Below are positions 10,375 to 21,865 of a stretch of 64,000 bases of DNA, piece by piece. The notes under the pieces were generated by a model. That model saw nothing but the letters and a program-made list of their open reading frames with translations. It ran no database searches and was not told the origin of the DNA. The first letter of the stretch is position 1. Each line of letters begins with the position of its first letter. Source of the stretch: Enterobacter pseudoroggenkampii (GTDB taxonomy: Bacteria > Pseudomonadota > Gammaproteobacteria > Enterobacterales > Enterobacteriaceae); assembly GCF_026420145.1 (NCBI RefSeq), contig NZ_JAPMLV010000003.1, positions 1-64,000 of the forward strand, in the 5' to 3' direction. Both the position numbers and the translations under genes were made by a program.

Positions 10375-10546
10375 AGACTAGTCTTTTCGTTTAAATAACA
10401 AATGTGTTCCTGGTCCCTTGGCCCACAAAAAGCGCACAGTATGCACGATTCATTGCAAAATCGTACCCCTAAATGCAACCGCATTAATGTAGCGCAAAGA
10501 AAATTGCGCCGCACTTCAGTCTATTACCAGCCCTGACTGAAACGTC

Positions 10547-10552
10547 TATACT
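10547..10552 (+). promoter_or_regulatory. Likely -10 element of the ravA-viaA promoter
   Basis: TCTATACT (-10 TATACT at 10547-10552) lies about 45 bp before the ravA start with no good -35. The leading C and extended -10 fit sigma-S preference, and ravA-viaA is sigma-S dependent in E. coli. Assignment is inferred. Confidence 0.5.
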
Positions 10553-10596
10553 CGCTTCAATTGGCCGCCACGACGGCGAAAGGATGCAAAACTATT

Positions 10597-12093
10597 ATGG
10601 CTCACTCACATTTATTAGCAGAAAGAATTTCCCGCCTCAGCAGCGCGCTGGAGAAAGGCCTTTTCGAGCGTAGCCACGCCATTCGCCTCTGTTTACTGGC
10701 GGCGCTGAGCGGTGAAAGCGTGTTTTTGCTGGGACCGCCGGGCATTGCCAAAAGCCTGATTGCCCGCAGGCTAAAATTTGCTTTTCAGAATGCCCGCGCC
10801 TTCGAATATCTCATGACCCGCTTTTCCACCCCGGAAGAAGTGTTTGGCCCCCTCTCTATTCAGGCGCTGAAAGATGAAGGGCGCTATGAGCGTTTGACGG
10901 CGGGGTATCTGCCTGAGGCTGAGATTGTCTTTCTCGATGAGATCTGGAAAGCGGGACCGGCCATTCTTAACACCCTGCTCACGGCGATAAACGAACGTCG
11001 GTTCCGCAACGGCGCCAGTGAAGAGAAAATCCCGATGCGCCTGCTGGTGGCCGCCTCTAACGAACTGCCCGAGGCCGACAGCAGTCTGGAAGCGCTGTAT
11101 GACCGTATGCTCATCCGCCTGTGGCTGGACAAAGTGCAGGACAAATCAAACTTCCGCTCCATGCTGGTGAGCCAGCAGGATGAGAGTGAAAACCCGGTAT
11201 CCGCTTCGCTGCAGGTGACGGATGAGGAGTATTACCAGTGGCAGCAGGATATCAGCAAAATCAAACTGCCTGATGCCGTATTCGAGCTGATCTATCTGCT
11301 GCGTCAGCAGCTTGATCTCCTCCCTTCGGCACCCTATGTCTCCGATCGTCGCTGGAAAAAAGCGATCCGCCTCCTGCAGGCCAGCGCCCTGTTTAGCGGC
11401 CGCGATGCCGTTGCCCCCATCGATCTGATCCTGCTGAAAGATTGCCTCTGGCACGACGCGGAAGGCATGAATCTGATGCAGCAGCAGCTTGACGTTTTGA
11501 TGACCGGACACGCCTGGGGGCAGCAGGCGATGCTCAACCAGCTGGGGGCGATTGCCCAGCGGCGCATCCAGCTCCAGCAGCAGCAAAGTGATAAAACCGC
11601 GCTGAAAGTGAATCGCCTTGGAGGCATGTTTGCCCGCAAGCCGCACTATGAGCTTCCCGCGGATCTGACCGGCGCAACGCTCACGCTGCTGCTCCAGCAG
11701 CCGCTCAAGCTGCATGATATGCAGGTGGTACACATTACGATTGAGCGCGAGGCGCTGGCGCAGTGGCTGGATAAGGGGGGAGAGATCCGCGGCAAGCTCA
11801 ACGGCATCGGCTTCGCGCAACCGCTGAATATGGAAGTGGACAGCAGCCAGCATCTGGTGATCCGCGACGTCAGCCTGCAGGGATCGCGTCTGGCGCTGCC
11901 GGGCACCGCCTCGGACAGCGTACCGGAAGAGATTAAGCAGCAGCTGGAAGCGCTGGATACGGAATGGCACCAGCAGCACACCCGCTTTAGCGAACAGCAA
12001 AAATGCCTCTTTATTCATAGCGACTGGTTAGGTCGCATCGAAGCCAGCCTGCAGGATGTCAGCGCGCAGATCAAACAGGCGCGTCAATGCTAA
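10597..12093 (+). CDS. ravA: RavA, MoxR-family AAA+ ATPase
   Basis: This 498-residue AAA+ protein has Walker A GPPGIAKS (46-53), Walker [10 protein letters not shown] (110-118) and a sensor-1 region VAASNELPE. It then has a triple-helical domain and the LARA domain that in E. coli binds the acid-stress lysine decarboxylase LdcI. With ViaA it is proposed to act as a chaperone on respiratory complexes and to modulate aminoglycoside sensitivity. The ATG at 10597 follows AAAGGAT and matches E. coli; a TTG start 12 codons upstream is unlikely. It overlaps viaA by 7 bp. Confidence 0.96.
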   Translation: MAHSHLLAERISRLSSALEKGLFERSHAIRLCLLAALSGESVFLLGPPGIAKSLIARRLKFAFQNARAFEYLMTRFSTPEEVFGPLSIQALKDEGRYERLTAGYLPEAEIVFLDEIWKAGPAILNTLLTAINERRFRNGASEEKIPMRLLVAASNELPEADSSLEALYDRMLIRLWLDKVQDKSNFRSMLVSQQDESENPVSASLQVTDEEYYQWQQDISKIKLPDAVFELIYLLRQQLDLLPSAPYVSDRRWKKAIRLLQASALFSGRDAVAPIDLILLKDCLWHDAEGMNLMQQQLDVLMTGHAWGQQAMLNQLGAIAQRRIQLQQQQSDKTALKVNRLGGMFARKPHYELPADLTGATLTLLLQQPLKLHDMQVVHITIEREALAQWLDKGGEIRGKLNGIGFAQPLNMEVDSSQHLVIRDVSLQGSRLALPGTASDSVPEEIKQQLEALDTEWHQQHTRFSEQQKCLFIHSDWLGRIEASLQDVSAQIKQARQC

Positions 12094-13538
12094 CCCTGGA
12101 CACGCTTAACGTTATGCTGGCCGTCAGCGAGGAGGGGTTGATCGAAGAGGTGGTCATAACACTTCTGGCGTCACCGCAGCTGGCAGCCTTCTTTGAAAAA
12201 TTTCCGAAGCTCAAAAAGGCGATGACGGACGATCTTCCGCGCTGGCGCGAAAATTTGCGTCAGCGATTCAGGGAGACCGAAGTTCCGCCTGAGTTAACGG
12301 AAGAGGTGGCCTGTTATCAGCAGTGCCAGCGGCTCTCCACGCCGCAGTTTATCGTTCAGCTTCCGCAAACCCTGACGTTGCTCGACAAGGTCCACTCCCC
12401 GTTTGCCAGCCAGGCCCGGGGGCTGGTCACGGATAACGCCACTTTTACCCCGGCACTGCACACCCTCTTCTTACAGCGCTGGCGCCTCAGCCTGGTGGTG
12501 CAGGCCACGACGCTAAACCAGCAGCTGCTGGATGAAGAGCGCGAACAGCTGCTCAGTGAAGTTCAGGAACGAATGACCCTGAGCGGCCAGTTAGAACAGG
12601 TGCTGGTGGAGAATGAAAACGCCGCTGGGCGTCTCTGGGATATGAGCGCAGGCCAGCTCAGGCGCGGGGACTATCAGCTGATCGTCAAATACGGCGATTT
12701 TCTGACGCAGCAGCCCGAGCTGATGAAGCTTGCAGAACAGCTGGGACGCTCAAGGGAAGCAAAGTCGGTTCCTAAGAAAGACGCCCCGATGGAAACCTTC
12801 CGCACCCTGGTACGTGAACCGGCCACCGTACCGGAGCAGGTCGACGGGCTCCAGCAGAGCGATGATATTTTGCGTCTTCTGCCCACGGAGCTGAGCACGT
12901 TGGGGATGACCGAGCTGGAGTATGAGTTTTACCGTCGGCTGGTAGAAAAACAGCTCCTCACCTACCGGCTGCACGGCGAAGCCTGGCGAGAGAAAATCAG
13001 CCAGCGGCCGGTCGTTCATCAGGATTTTGATGAACAGCCGCGCGGGCCCTTCATCGTTTGCGTGGATACGTCCGGATCGATGGGTGGTTTTAACGAACAG
13101 TGTGCAAAAGCGTTCTGTCTGGCGCTGATGCGCGTGGCGCTCGCCGATCGCCGTCGCTGCTTCATCATGCTGTTCTCCAGCGAAGTCGTGGGCTATGAGC
13201 TGACGAACCAGCAGGGGATCGAGCAGGCAATCCGCTTCCTGAGCCAGCGTTTTCGCGGCGGCACGGATTTGGCCAGCTGCTTTCGCAGCATTGTGGAGCG
13301 TATGCAGGGCGGCGACTGGTACGACGCCGACGCGGTGGTGATTTCCGATTTTATTGCCCAGCGGCTGCCGGATGACGTGGTGAATAAGGTGAAGGAATTA
13401 CAGCGGGTGCATCAGCACCGTTTTCATGCGGTGGCGATGTCCGCCCATGGAAAACCCGGCATCATGCGCATCTTCGATCATATCTGGCGCTTTGATACCG
13501 GGCTGCGTAGCCGCCTGCTCAGACGCTGGCAGCGTTAA
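12087..13538 (+). CDS. viaA: ViaA, von Willebrand factor A-domain partner of RavA
   Basis: This 483-residue protein has a helical N-terminal part of about 310 residues and a C-terminal VWA domain. The metal-ion adhesion site is intact: [10 protein letters not shown] with Asp327 supplies the DxSxS motif, and GGTDL follows near 390. MoxR ATPases usually have a VWA partner encoded next door, which is the case here with a 7-bp overlap. In E. coli ViaA stimulates RavA ATPase activity. The stop codon directly abuts the stop of convergent asnA. Confidence 0.96.
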   Translation: MLTLDTLNVMLAVSEEGLIEEVVITLLASPQLAAFFEKFPKLKKAMTDDLPRWRENLRQRFRETEVPPELTEEVACYQQCQRLSTPQFIVQLPQTLTLLDKVHSPFASQARGLVTDNATFTPALHTLFLQRWRLSLVVQATTLNQQLLDEEREQLLSEVQERMTLSGQLEQVLVENENAAGRLWDMSAGQLRRGDYQLIVKYGDFLTQQPELMKLAEQLGRSREAKSVPKKDAPMETFRTLVREPATVPEQVDGLQQSDDILRLLPTELSTLGMTELEYEFYRRLVEKQLLTYRLHGEAWREKISQRPVVHQDFDEQPRGPFIVCVDTSGSMGGFNEQCAKAFCLALMRVALADRRRCFIMLFSSEVVGYELTNQQGIEQAIRFLSQRFRGGTDLASCFRSIVERMQGGDWYDADAVVISDFIAQRLPDDVVNKVKELQRVHQHRFHAVAMSAHGKPGIMRIFDHIWRFDTGLRSRLLRRWQR

Positions 13539-14531
13539 TTACAGAAGAGAGCCGACGCTTTCACGTACCTGCTGCGGCCAGACGCCACACTGAACCTGAC
13601 CGATATGGGGTAATTGCAGCAACAGCATGGTCAGACGGGACTGGCCGATACCGCCGCCAATCGTCTGCGGCATTTCACCGCGCAGCAGCGCCTGGTGCCA
13701 CTCGAGCTTGAGACGATCTTCATCTCCGGTGACCGCCAGTTGGCGCTTCAGCGCGTCAGCATCCACGCGGATCCCCATAGAAGAAAGCTCGAATGCGTCT
13801 TCCAGTACCGGGTTCCAGACCAGAATATCGCCGTTCAGCCCGGCAAACTCGCCCTCACCCGCAGTGCTCCAGTCATCATAATCCGGCGCGCGAACGTCGT
13901 GGCGTTTGCCATCAGACAGTTTGCCGCCGATCCCAATCAGAAATACCGCGCCCAGCTCTTTAGCAATCGCACGTTCACGGCCTTTGGCATCCAGATCCGG
14001 GAAGCGGGCCAGCAATTCCTGGCTGTGCACAAAGTGGATCGTATCCGGCAGGAACGGTACCAGACCAAACTCTTTGCTTACGGCTGCTTCGGTCGCTTTG
14101 ATCCCGGCGTAGATCGCCTCAACGGTGGATTTCAGCGTGCCGACGTGGCGCTCACCGTCACCCATTACGCGCTCCCAGTCCCACTGGTCAACATAGACAG
14201 AGTGAATTGGGGTGAGGCGGTCTTCATCGGGGCGAAGGGCTTTCATGTGCGTGTAGAGCCCTTCGCCCGCGCTGAAGTCGTGTTGCCCCAGGGTTTGACG
14301 CTTCCACTTCGCCAGTGAATGAACCACTTCGAACTGGGCGTCTGGCAGTGTTTTCACTTTCACCTGTACCGCTTTTTCGCATCCAGACAAGTTATCCTGG
14401 GTCCCGTCACCCACGCGGCTTAGAATCGGCGCCTGGACTTCAATTAGCCCAAGTTTATCTTCCAGCTGGCGGGAAAAATGGGATTTAACGAAACTGATCT
14501 GGCGTTGTTTTGCGATGTAAGCGGTTTTCAT
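13539..14531 (-). CDS. asnA: AsnA, aspartate--ammonia ligase
   Basis: This 330-residue ammonia-dependent asparagine synthetase makes asparagine from aspartate, NH3 and ATP through an aspartyl-adenylate. The fold resembles the catalytic core of class II aspartyl-tRNA synthetase. Recognisable segments are the N-terminal [20 protein letters not shown] and the C-terminal [15 protein letters not shown]. The length equals that of E. coli. It is divergent from its regulator gene asnC, with a 151-bp shared control region. Confidence 0.97.
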   Translation of the reverse strand: MKTAYIAKQRQISFVKSHFSRQLEDKLGLIEVQAPILSRVGDGTQDNLSGCEKAVQVKVKTLPDAQFEVVHSLAKWKRQTLGQHDFSAGEGLYTHMKALRPDEDRLTPIHSVYVDQWDWERVMGDGERHVGTLKSTVEAIYAGIKATEAAVSKEFGLVPFLPDTIHFVHSQELLARFPDLDAKGRERAIAKELGAVFLIGIGGKLSDGKRHDVRAPDYDDWSTAGEGEFAGLNGDILVWNPVLEDAFELSSMGIRVDADALKRQLAVTGDEDRLKLEWHQALLRGEMPQTIGGGIGQSRLTMLLLQLPHIGQVQCGVWPQQVRESVGSLL

Positions 14532-14621
14532 TATTTATACTCCTGCGTCCTGTTGATATTGATTAAGCAACAGAAATGGCATCACATTCAATAACTCATC
14601 AACAAAAAGCCACCTTCACTT

Positions 14622-14649
14622 TTGATTCGATAAAATTAAACGCTAGAAT
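14622..14649 (+). promoter_or_regulatory. asnC promoter
   Basis: -35 TTGATT (14622-14627) and -10 TAGAAT (14644-14649) are separated by 16 bp, about 33 bp before the asnC start. The region between asnA and asnC is where AsnC acts in E. coli. Confidence 0.6.
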
Positions 14650-14682
14650 AGAGTGATTCATTAATCTTCATAAGAAAAAGCT

Positions 14683-15141
14683 ATGGAAAATTATCAGATC
14701 GACAATCTCGACCGCGGCATTCTGGAGGCGTTAATGGCCAATGCCCGTACCGCCTACGCCGAACTGGCGAAACAGTTTGGCGTCAGCCCGGGAACCATTC
14801 ACGTTCGCGTAGAGAAAATGAAGCAGGCGGGGATCATTACCGGCGCACGCATTGACGTCAGTCCTAAACATCTGGGTTACGACGTCTGCTGCTTCATTGG
14901 CATCATTCTTAAAAGCGCCAAAGACTATCCTTCCGCCCTGGCGAGACTAAACGCGCTGGATGAAGTCACCGAGGCGTATTACACCACCGGGCACTACAGC
15001 ATCTTTATTAAAGTCATGTGCCGATCCATCGACGCCCTCCAGCAGGTACTTATCAACAAGATCCAAACAATCGATGAAATTCAGTCCACCGAAACCCTGA
15101 TCTCCCTGCAAAACCCGATCATGCGTACCATCCGCCCGTGA
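14683..15141 (+). CDS. asnC: AsnC, Lrp-family regulator of asnA
   Basis: This 152-residue Lrp/AsnC protein has an N-terminal helix-turn-helix (about residues 6-55, ELAKQFGVSPGTIHVRVEKM) and a C-terminal RAM domain that binds asparagine and assembles octamers. In E. coli it activates asnA when asparagine is scarce and represses itself. It is transcribed toward mioC and oriC, so readthrough can affect the origin region. Confidence 0.96.
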   Translation: MENYQIDNLDRGILEALMANARTAYAELAKQFGVSPGTIHVRVEKMKQAGIITGARIDVSPKHLGYDVCCFIGIILKSAKDYPSALARLNALDEVTEAYYTTGHYSIFIKVMCRSIDALQQVLINKIQTIDEIQSTETLISLQNPIMRTIRP

Positions 15142-15162
15142 TCGGGCAAATTCATTCCCACA

Positions 15163-15171
15163 TTTTCCACA
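15163..15171 (+). promoter_or_regulatory. DnaA box upstream of mioC
   Basis: TTTTCCACA differs from the consensus TTATCCACA at one base. It precedes a -10-like TACAAT at 15197-15202. The mioC promoter is repressed by DnaA in E. coli through a box in the same place. Confidence 0.7.
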
Positions 15172-15231
15172 GGTAGATCCCAGCTCGCTCACAGCGTACA
15201 ATGGCCGTCTCTTTATCCAGGCGAGCGATCA

Positions 15232-15681
15232 ATGGCGGACATTACCCTTATCAGCGGCAGCACCCTTGGTGGTGCGGAATACGTAGCGGAACATCTGGCT
15301 GAAAAGCTGGAAGATGCGGGCTTTTCCACGGAAACCCTGCACGGCCCGTTGCTGGAAGATCTCCCGACTGACGGGGTCTGGCTGCTGATCACCTCCACGC
15401 ACGGCGCGGGCGATCTGCCGGATAACCTGCAACCTTTATATGACGAACTGCTGGAACAGCAGCCCGACCTGTCAAACGTCCGTTTTGGCGCAGTGGGGAT
15501 CGGCAGTCGCGAATATGACACCTTTTGCGGGGCAATAGAGAAAGTCGAAGCCGCTGTCACCTCCTGCGGAGCAAAACAGCTGGGTGAAACGCTCAAGATC
15601 AACATCCTCGATCATGACATTCCGGAGGATCCAGCCGAGATCTGGCTCGCGGAATGGAAAAATTTACTCAAAAACGATTAA
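15232..15681 (+). CDS. mioC: MioC, flavodoxin-like protein next to oriC
   Basis: This 149-residue flavodoxin-family protein has the FMN-phosphate loop ISGSTLGGAEYVAEHL (residues 7-22) and a second flavin loop around STHGAGDLPDN. In E. coli it has been reported to support biotin synthase activity as an electron carrier. It is transcribed straight into oriC, and this transcription has been studied as a modulator of initiation. It is two residues longer than my recollection of the E. coli protein. Confidence 0.95.
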   Translation: MADITLISGSTLGGAEYVAEHLAEKLEDAGFSTETLHGPLLEDLPTDGVWLLITSTHGAGDLPDNLQPLYDELLEQQPDLSNVRFGAVGIGSREYDTFCGAIEKVEAAVTSCGAKQLGETLKINILDHDIPEDPAEIWLAEWKNLLKND

Positions 15682-15682
15682 A

Positions 15683-15943
15683 GATCGCGCGAACAGATGT
15701 GGATAACTCTGGTTAAAAGCTCGTATTAACCCGTAGTTATCCAAAGAACAACCGTAGCGTCGTTTTTGGCCTGTGCATAAAGTCGCGATCTGATCCCAGC
15801 TTATACGGTCCAGGATCACCGATCATTCACAGCAAACGATCCTTTCTAACTGCATGATCTTCTTTATGAGATCGGACTTATCCACACAGGTTCGCGATCC
15901 TAATAAGAGATCACAATAGAACAGATCTCTAAATAAAAAGATC
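15683..15943. other. oriC, chromosomal origin of replication
   Basis: Placed between mioC and mnmG and inverted relative to the usual E. coli drawing. DnaA boxes: R4 TTATCCACA (15698-15706, minus), R3 TTATCCAAA (15737-15745, plus), R2 TTATGCACA (15772-15780, minus), R5M TCATTCACA (15823-15831, plus) and R1 TTATCCACA (15878-15886, plus). The three AT-rich 13-mers of the unwinding element are at 15900-15912 (R), 15915-15927 (M) and 15931-15943 (L), each ending in GATC. An IHF-like site, GATCATGCAGTTA on the minus strand (15847-15859), lies between R1 and R5M. I count twelve GATC sites for Dam/SeqA. Confidence 0.97.
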
Positions 15944-15972
15944 TTCTTTTTAATAGCCCAGGATCCCAATGC

Positions 15973-16001
15973 TTTCTCGAAAGACTAAAGTTGAGTAGAA
16001 T
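15973..16001 (+). promoter_or_regulatory. mnmG (gidA) promoter
   Basis: A -10 TAGAAT (15996-16001) is preceded at 17 bp by a weak -35 TTTCTC (15973-15978) and followed by a GC-rich discriminator (CCACGGCCCGGGC). The discriminator is typical of stringently controlled promoters. It lies next to the unwinding element, as in E. coli. Confidence 0.55.
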
Positions 16002-16055
16002 CCACGGCCCGGGCTTCAATCCATTTTCATACCGCTTTACGCGAGGCAGACCACC

Positions 16056-17945
16056 ATGTTTTATCAGGATCCTTTTGACGTCATCATCATTGGCGGGGGT
16101 CACGCAGGCACTGAGGCCGCAATGGCCGCAGCGCGAATGGGTCAGCAGACCCTGCTTTTGACACACAATATCGACACGCTGGGACAAATGTCCTGTAATC
16201 CGGCGATTGGCGGCATTGGGAAAGGACACCTGGTAAAAGAAGTGGATGCACTTGGCGGCCTGATGGCGAAAGCGATCGATCGGGCTGGCATCCAGTTTAG
16301 GATACTAAACGCGAGTAAAGGCCCCGCTGTCCGTGCGACCCGTGCTCAGGCAGACCGCGTACTTTACCGTCAGGCGGTGCGTACCGCCCTGGAGAACCAG
16401 CCGAACCTGATGATCTTCCAGCAGGCGGTTGAAGATCTTATCGTTGAGAACGATCGCGTCGTGGGTGCCGTGACCCAGATGGGTCTCAAATTCCGCGCGA
16501 AAGCCGTGGTGCTGACCGTGGGCACATTCCTGGACGGTAAAATTCATATCGGTCTGGATAACTACAGTGGTGGCCGTGCTGGCGATCCGCCGTCTATTCC
16601 ACTGTCTCGTCGTCTGCGCGAACTGCCACTGCGCGTTAGCCGCCTGAAAACAGGCACGCCGCCGCGTATTGATGCGCGCACCATTGATTTCAGCGTGCTG
16701 GCGCAACAGCACGGTGATAACCCAATGCCGGTCTTCTCGTTCATGGGCAATGCGGCACAGCATCCGCAGCAGGTACCGTGCTACATCACGCATACCAACG
16801 AGAAAACCCATGACGTGATCCGCAATAACCTCGATCGTAGCCCCATGTATGCTGGCGTGATCGAAGGGATCGGTCCACGCTACTGTCCGTCGATCGAAGA
16901 CAAAGTGATGCGCTTCGCCGATCGCAACCAGCACCAGATCTTCCTGGAGCCGGAAGGGCTGACCTCAAACGAAATTTACCCGAACGGCATCTCCACCAGC
17001 CTGCCGTTCGACGTGCAGATGCAAATTGTTCGCTCAATGCAGGGTATGGAGAACGCAAAAATCGTTCGCCCTGGCTACGCTATTGAGTACGATTTCTTCG
17101 ATCCGCGTGACCTGAAGCCGACCCTGGAGAGCAAATTCATCCACGGTCTGTTCTTCGCGGGTCAGATTAACGGCACCACCGGCTACGAAGAAGCGGCTGC
17201 ACAGGGCCTGCTTGCCGGCCTGAACGCTGCGCGCTTCTCTGCCGAGAAAGAAGGCTGGGCACCCGGCCGTTCTCAGGCGTACCTGGGCGTGCTGGTTGAC
17301 GATCTCTGCACGCTGGGTACCAAAGAACCGTACCGTATGTTTACCTCTCGCGCAGAATATCGCCTGATGCTGCGTGAAGATAACGCCGACCTGCGTCTGA
17401 CCGAAATGGGCCGTGAACTCGGTCTGGTCGATGACGAACGCTGGGCGCGCTTCAACGAGAAGCTGGAACGCATTGAACAGGAACGTCAGCGTCTGAAAAC
17501 CACCTGGGTGAATCCGCAGGCGGAAACTGCTGCCGAAGTAAACGCTCACTTAACAGCACCGCTGTCGCGCGAGGCCAGCGGGGAAGATCTGCTGCGCCGT
17601 CCTGAAGTCACCTACGAGAACCTGGTCAAACTGACCGCGTTCGCGCCGGGCCTGGAAGACGCTGAAGCGGCAGAGCAGGTTGAGATCCAGGTGAAGTACG
17701 AAGGTTACATCGCGCGTCAGCAGGATGAGATCGAAAAACAGCAGCGTAACGAAAACACGCTGCTGCCGGAAATGCTGGACTACCGCCAGGTGACGGGCCT
17801 TTCTAACGAAGTGATCGCCAAGCTGAACGATCACAAACCGGTGTCGATCGGTCAGGCGTCCCGCATCTCGGGGGTTACCCCTGCGGCGATTTCGATCCTG
17901 CTGGTCTGGCTGAAAAAGCAAGGTATGCTGCGCCGCAGCGCGTAA
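16056..17945 (+). CDS. mnmG: MnmG (GidA), tRNA uridine-5-carboxymethylaminomethyl modification enzyme
   Basis: This 629-residue FAD-dependent enzyme works with MnmE to install the (carboxymethyl)aminomethyl group on wobble U34 of several tRNAs. The N-terminal dinucleotide fold [12 protein letters not shown] (residues 11-22) binds FAD. The GidA signature [11 protein letters not shown] lies near residue 270, and the C-terminal helical domain binds MnmE. The length equals that of E. coli. It is transcribed away from oriC; its partner mnmE lies at 40.7 kb in the opposite orientation. Confidence 0.98.
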   Translation: MFYQDPFDVIIIGGGHAGTEAAMAAARMGQQTLLLTHNIDTLGQMSCNPAIGGIGKGHLVKEVDALGGLMAKAIDRAGIQFRILNASKGPAVRATRAQADRVLYRQAVRTALENQPNLMIFQQAVEDLIVENDRVVGAVTQMGLKFRAKAVVLTVGTFLDGKIHIGLDNYSGGRAGDPPSIPLSRRLRELPLRVSRLKTGTPPRIDARTIDFSVLAQQHGDNPMPVFSFMGNAAQHPQQVPCYITHTNEKTHDVIRNNLDRSPMYAGVIEGIGPRYCPSIEDKVMRFADRNQHQIFLEPEGLTSNEIYPNGISTSLPFDVQMQIVRSMQGMENAKIVRPGYAIEYDFFDPRDLKPTLESKFIHGLFFAGQINGTTGYEEAAAQGLLAGLNAARFSAEKEGWAPGRSQAYLGVLVDDLCTLGTKEPYRMFTSRAEYRLMLREDNADLRLTEMGRELGLVDDERWARFNEKLERIEQERQRLKTTWVNPQAETAAEVNAHLTAPLSREASGEDLLRRPEVTYENLVKLTAFAPGLEDAEAAEQVEIQVKYEGYIARQQDEIEKQQRNENTLLPEMLDYRQVTGLSNEVIAKLNDHKPVSIGQASRISGVTPAAISILLVWLKKQGMLRRSA

Positions 17946-17959
17946 TTGACATTGCTTTT

Positions 17960-18026
17960 GGCGGGTGGCGCTTCGCTTACCCGCCCTACTTATTCGTAGG
18001 CCCGGTAAGCGGCAGCGCCACCGGGC
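17960..18026. repeat. REP/BIME element between mnmG and rsmG
   Basis: Two facing palindromes: GGCGGGTGGCGC..TTACCCGCC then GCCCGGTAAGC..GCGCCACCGGGC, joined by a short spacer containing GTAG. Near-identical pairs occur at 31137-31207 and 34674-34742. Confidence 0.85.
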
Positions 18027-18052
18027 GAAAAATCTCTAAACAGGTATTCACC

Positions 18053-18676
18053 GTGCTCAACAAACTCTCTCGTCTGCTGGATCAGGCAGGTATTTCGCTC
18101 ACCGATCACCAGAAAAATCAGCTGGTGGCCTATGTCGATATGCTGAACAAATGGAACAAAGCGTACAACCTGACGTCTGTTCGCGACCCCAACGAGATGC
18201 TCGTCCGCCATATACTCGATAGCATCGTGGTTGCCCCATGGTTGAAAGGTGAGCGTTTCATCGACGTGGGTACGGGTCCAGGTTTACCGGGCGTTCCGCT
18301 GTCGATTGTTCGCCCTGAGAGCCATTTCACGCTGCTGGACAGCCTCGGCAAGCGCGTGCGCTTTTTACGTCAGGTACAGCATGAGCTGAAGCTTGAGAAC
18401 ATTACGCCCGTGCAGAGCAGGGTAGAGGAGTTCCCGGCAGAGCCGCCGTTTGACGGGGTTATCAGCCGCGCGTTTGCTTCGCTCAATGACATGGTGAGCT
18501 GGTGTAAGCACTTGCCTGCGGAGAACGGCCGCTTTTATGCGCTGAAAGGGCAGTTGCCAGGCGATGAGATTGAACAGCTTCCAGACGGTTTTGCTGTCGA
18601 GTCTATTGAGAAATTACAGATTCCTCAGCTCGAAGGTGAACGCCATCTGGTGATAATTAAGCCAAACAATTTTTAA
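18053..18676 (+). CDS. rsmG: RsmG (GidB), 16S rRNA m7G527 methyltransferase
   Basis: This 207-residue class I SAM-dependent methyltransferase modifies G527 of 16S rRNA; loss gives low-level streptomycin resistance. The SAM-binding motif [15 protein letters not shown] lies at about residues 67-81. It starts with GTG (18053), giving the exact length of the E. coli protein. It follows mnmG after a BIME element, as usual for the gidA-gidB pair. Confidence 0.96.
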   Translation: MLNKLSRLLDQAGISLTDHQKNQLVAYVDMLNKWNKAYNLTSVRDPNEMLVRHILDSIVVAPWLKGERFIDVGTGPGLPGVPLSIVRPESHFTLLDSLGKRVRFLRQVQHELKLENITPVQSRVEEFPAEPPFDGVISRAFASLNDMVSWCKHLPAENGRFYALKGQLPGDEIEQLPDGFAVESIEKLQIPQLEGERHLVIIKPNNF

Positions 18677-19292
18677 AAAATTAATAAAAAATGTGGAATT
18701 CGTGCTGTTCTTATCATGTTAAAAAACAGCACAACTACCAGGGTTTTATCGGGGAGCTTTTAACCTCTACTTCACTAAGGTTTTTCTTCCAGTTAACGTA
18801 GCGCCTATTATTCACCGAGAAGATAGTCATCTGTGAAAATATAAGTCTGCTAAAAGTGGAAGGCAGTAACCAGAACGTAATGTTAATTATTTATTAAGAA
18901 TGTCAATAAAAGGTTTTTATTGTGTACTGGGCTGTTTTGAAAATAGTTGCGACATTTTGTGTTTAATTTCATAAAGATAAATTTTCGTGATTTGCGCCTT
19001 TGATAAATACAACCTTATCGCAAATGTGTGTTTTGTGATCTCGTGCACGCTTTATCGACAACGTTTTCGCGCTGTTTGCAGTTTTGGTCGAAGGTTGACG
19101 CTTTCAGCGAAAGTTAAAAAATAGCGGTGGGGAAAAATATTTAAACATTTATTCACCTTTTCGCTACTTAATGTTTGAAATCACGGGTGCGCACCGTATA
19201 ATTTGACCGCTTTTTGATGCTTGACTCTGAGCCTTAAAGGACGTTTTATACGACACGCGGCATACCTCGAAGGGAGCAGGAGTAAAAACGTG
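18677..19292. other. AT-rich gap between rsmG and atpI
   Basis: 616 bp without a convincing gene. It starts with an A/T run after the rsmG stop, then a hairpin GTGCTGTT (18702-18709) / AACAGCAC (18725-18732). The remainder is unusually AT-rich for this chromosome and ends in the atp promoter at 19175-19202. The E. coli chromosome has a gap of similar size at the same place, so the length seems conserved. Confidence 0.7.
19175..19202 (+). promoter_or_regulatory. atp operon promoter
   Basis: -35 TTGAAA (19175-19180) and a perfect -10 TATAAT (19197-19202) are 16 bp apart, about 90 bp before the atpI start. This is the best promoter in the gap and leaves an 80-nt leader. Confidence 0.7.
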
Positions 19293-20497
<1,205 letters not shown>

Positions 20498-20528
20498 TTT
20501 TTTACCAACACTACTACGTTTTAATTGA

Positions 20529-20803
<275 letters not shown>

Positions 20804-20834
20804 TAAGCCACAGAAATTAAAGAGGTATTGTGCT

Positions 20835-21305
20835 GTGAACATGAACGCAACAATCCTCGGCCAGGCCATCGCGTTTATTCTCTTTGTCTGGTTCTGCATG
20901 AAGTATGTATGGCCGCCTTTAATGGCTGCCATCGAAAAACGTCAGAAAGAAATTGCTGACGGTCTGGCTTCTGCAGAACGCGCTAAGAAAGATTTGGACC
21001 TTGCACAGGCCAACGCGACAGACCAGCTGAAAAAAGCGAAAGCGGAAGCTCAGGTAATCATCGAACAGGCTAACAAACGCCGTTCGCAGATCCTGGACGA
21101 AGCCAAAGCTGAAGCAGAACAGGAACGTACTAAGATCGTGACACAGGCTCAGGCAGAAATTGATGCTGAGCGTAAACGTGCTCGTGAAGAACTGCGTAAG
21201 CAGGTTGCGATTCTGGCTGTTGCTGGCGCCGAGAAGATCATCGAACGTTCCGTGGATGAAGCTGCTAACAGCGACATCGTGGACAAACTTGTCGCTGAAC
21301 TGTAA
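20835..21305 (+). CDS. atpF: AtpF, F0 subunit b
   Basis: This 156-residue peripheral-stalk subunit has one N-terminal membrane helix (about residues 5-27) followed by a long charged, heptad-like helix that dimerises and reaches the delta subunit. It starts with GTG at 20835 as in E. coli; an ATG two codons later is the alternative. The C-terminal [13 protein letters not shown] is the delta-binding end. Confidence 0.97.
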   Translation: MNMNATILGQAIAFILFVWFCMKYVWPPLMAAIEKRQKEIADGLASAERAKKDLDLAQANATDQLKKAKAEAQVIIEQANKRRSQILDEAKAEAEQERTKIVTQAQAEIDAERKRAREELRKQVAILAVAGAEKIIERSVDEAANSDIVDKLVAEL

Positions 21306-21319
21306 GGAGGGAGGGGCTG

Positions 21320-21853
21320 ATGTCTGAATTTGTTACGGTAGCTCGCCCCTACGCCAAAGCAGCTTTTGACTTTGCTGTCGAACACCACAATGTCGATCGC
21401 TGGCAGGATATGCTGGCGTTTGCCGCTGAGGTGACGAAAAACGAACAAATGGCTGAGTTGCTTTCCGGTGCGTTAGCACCTGAAACTGTCGCCGCGTCGT
21501 TTATCGCCGTGTGCGGAGAGCAACTGGATGCCAACGGCCAGAACCTGATTAAGGTGATGGCAGAAAATGGTCGTCTCCGTGTGCTCCCGGATGTTCTCGA
21601 GCAGTTTGAGCACTTACGTGCCCTTAGTGAAGCAACCGCTGAAGTTGAAGTGACTTCTGCGACTGAACTGAGTAACGAACAGCTTGCGAAAATCACCGCC
21701 GCGATGGAAAAACGTCTGTCACGCAAAGTTAAGCTGAATTGCAAAATCGATAAGTCTGTAATGGCAGGCGTAATCATCCGCTCGGGTGATATGGTCATTG
21801 ATGGCAGCGTACGCGGCCGTCTTGAACGCCTTGCAGACGTCTTGCAGTCTTAA
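21320..21853 (+). CDS. atpH: AtpH, F1 subunit delta
   Basis: This 177-residue subunit joins the stator stalk to the top of the alpha3beta3 head. It has an N-terminal helical domain ([14 protein letters not shown] at the start, the family signature) and a C-terminal domain with [20 protein letters not shown] strong Shine-Dalgarno sequence (AAGGAGGGAGG) precedes it. It lies 14 bp after atpF and 12 bp before atpA. Confidence 0.97.
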   Translation: MSEFVTVARPYAKAAFDFAVEHHNVDRWQDMLAFAAEVTKNEQMAELLSGALAPETVAASFIAVCGEQLDANGQNLIKVMAENGRLRVLPDVLEQFEHLRALSEATAEVEVTSATELSNEQLAKITAAMEKRLSRKVKLNCKIDKSVMAGVIIRSGDMVIDGSVRGRLERLADVLQS

Positions 21854-21865
21854 GGGGACTGGAGC

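Noticed and set aside
11146..12018. 290-codon minus-strand reading frame opposite ravA
   Set aside because: Antisense to an intact ravA, with a composition expected of a mirrored GC-rich gene.
19030..19060. CRP-like site in the gap before atpI (TTTTGTGATCTCGTGCACGC)
   Set aside because: Only one half matches the consensus TGTGA-N6-TCACA and it is about 150 bp from the promoter; too weak to annotate.
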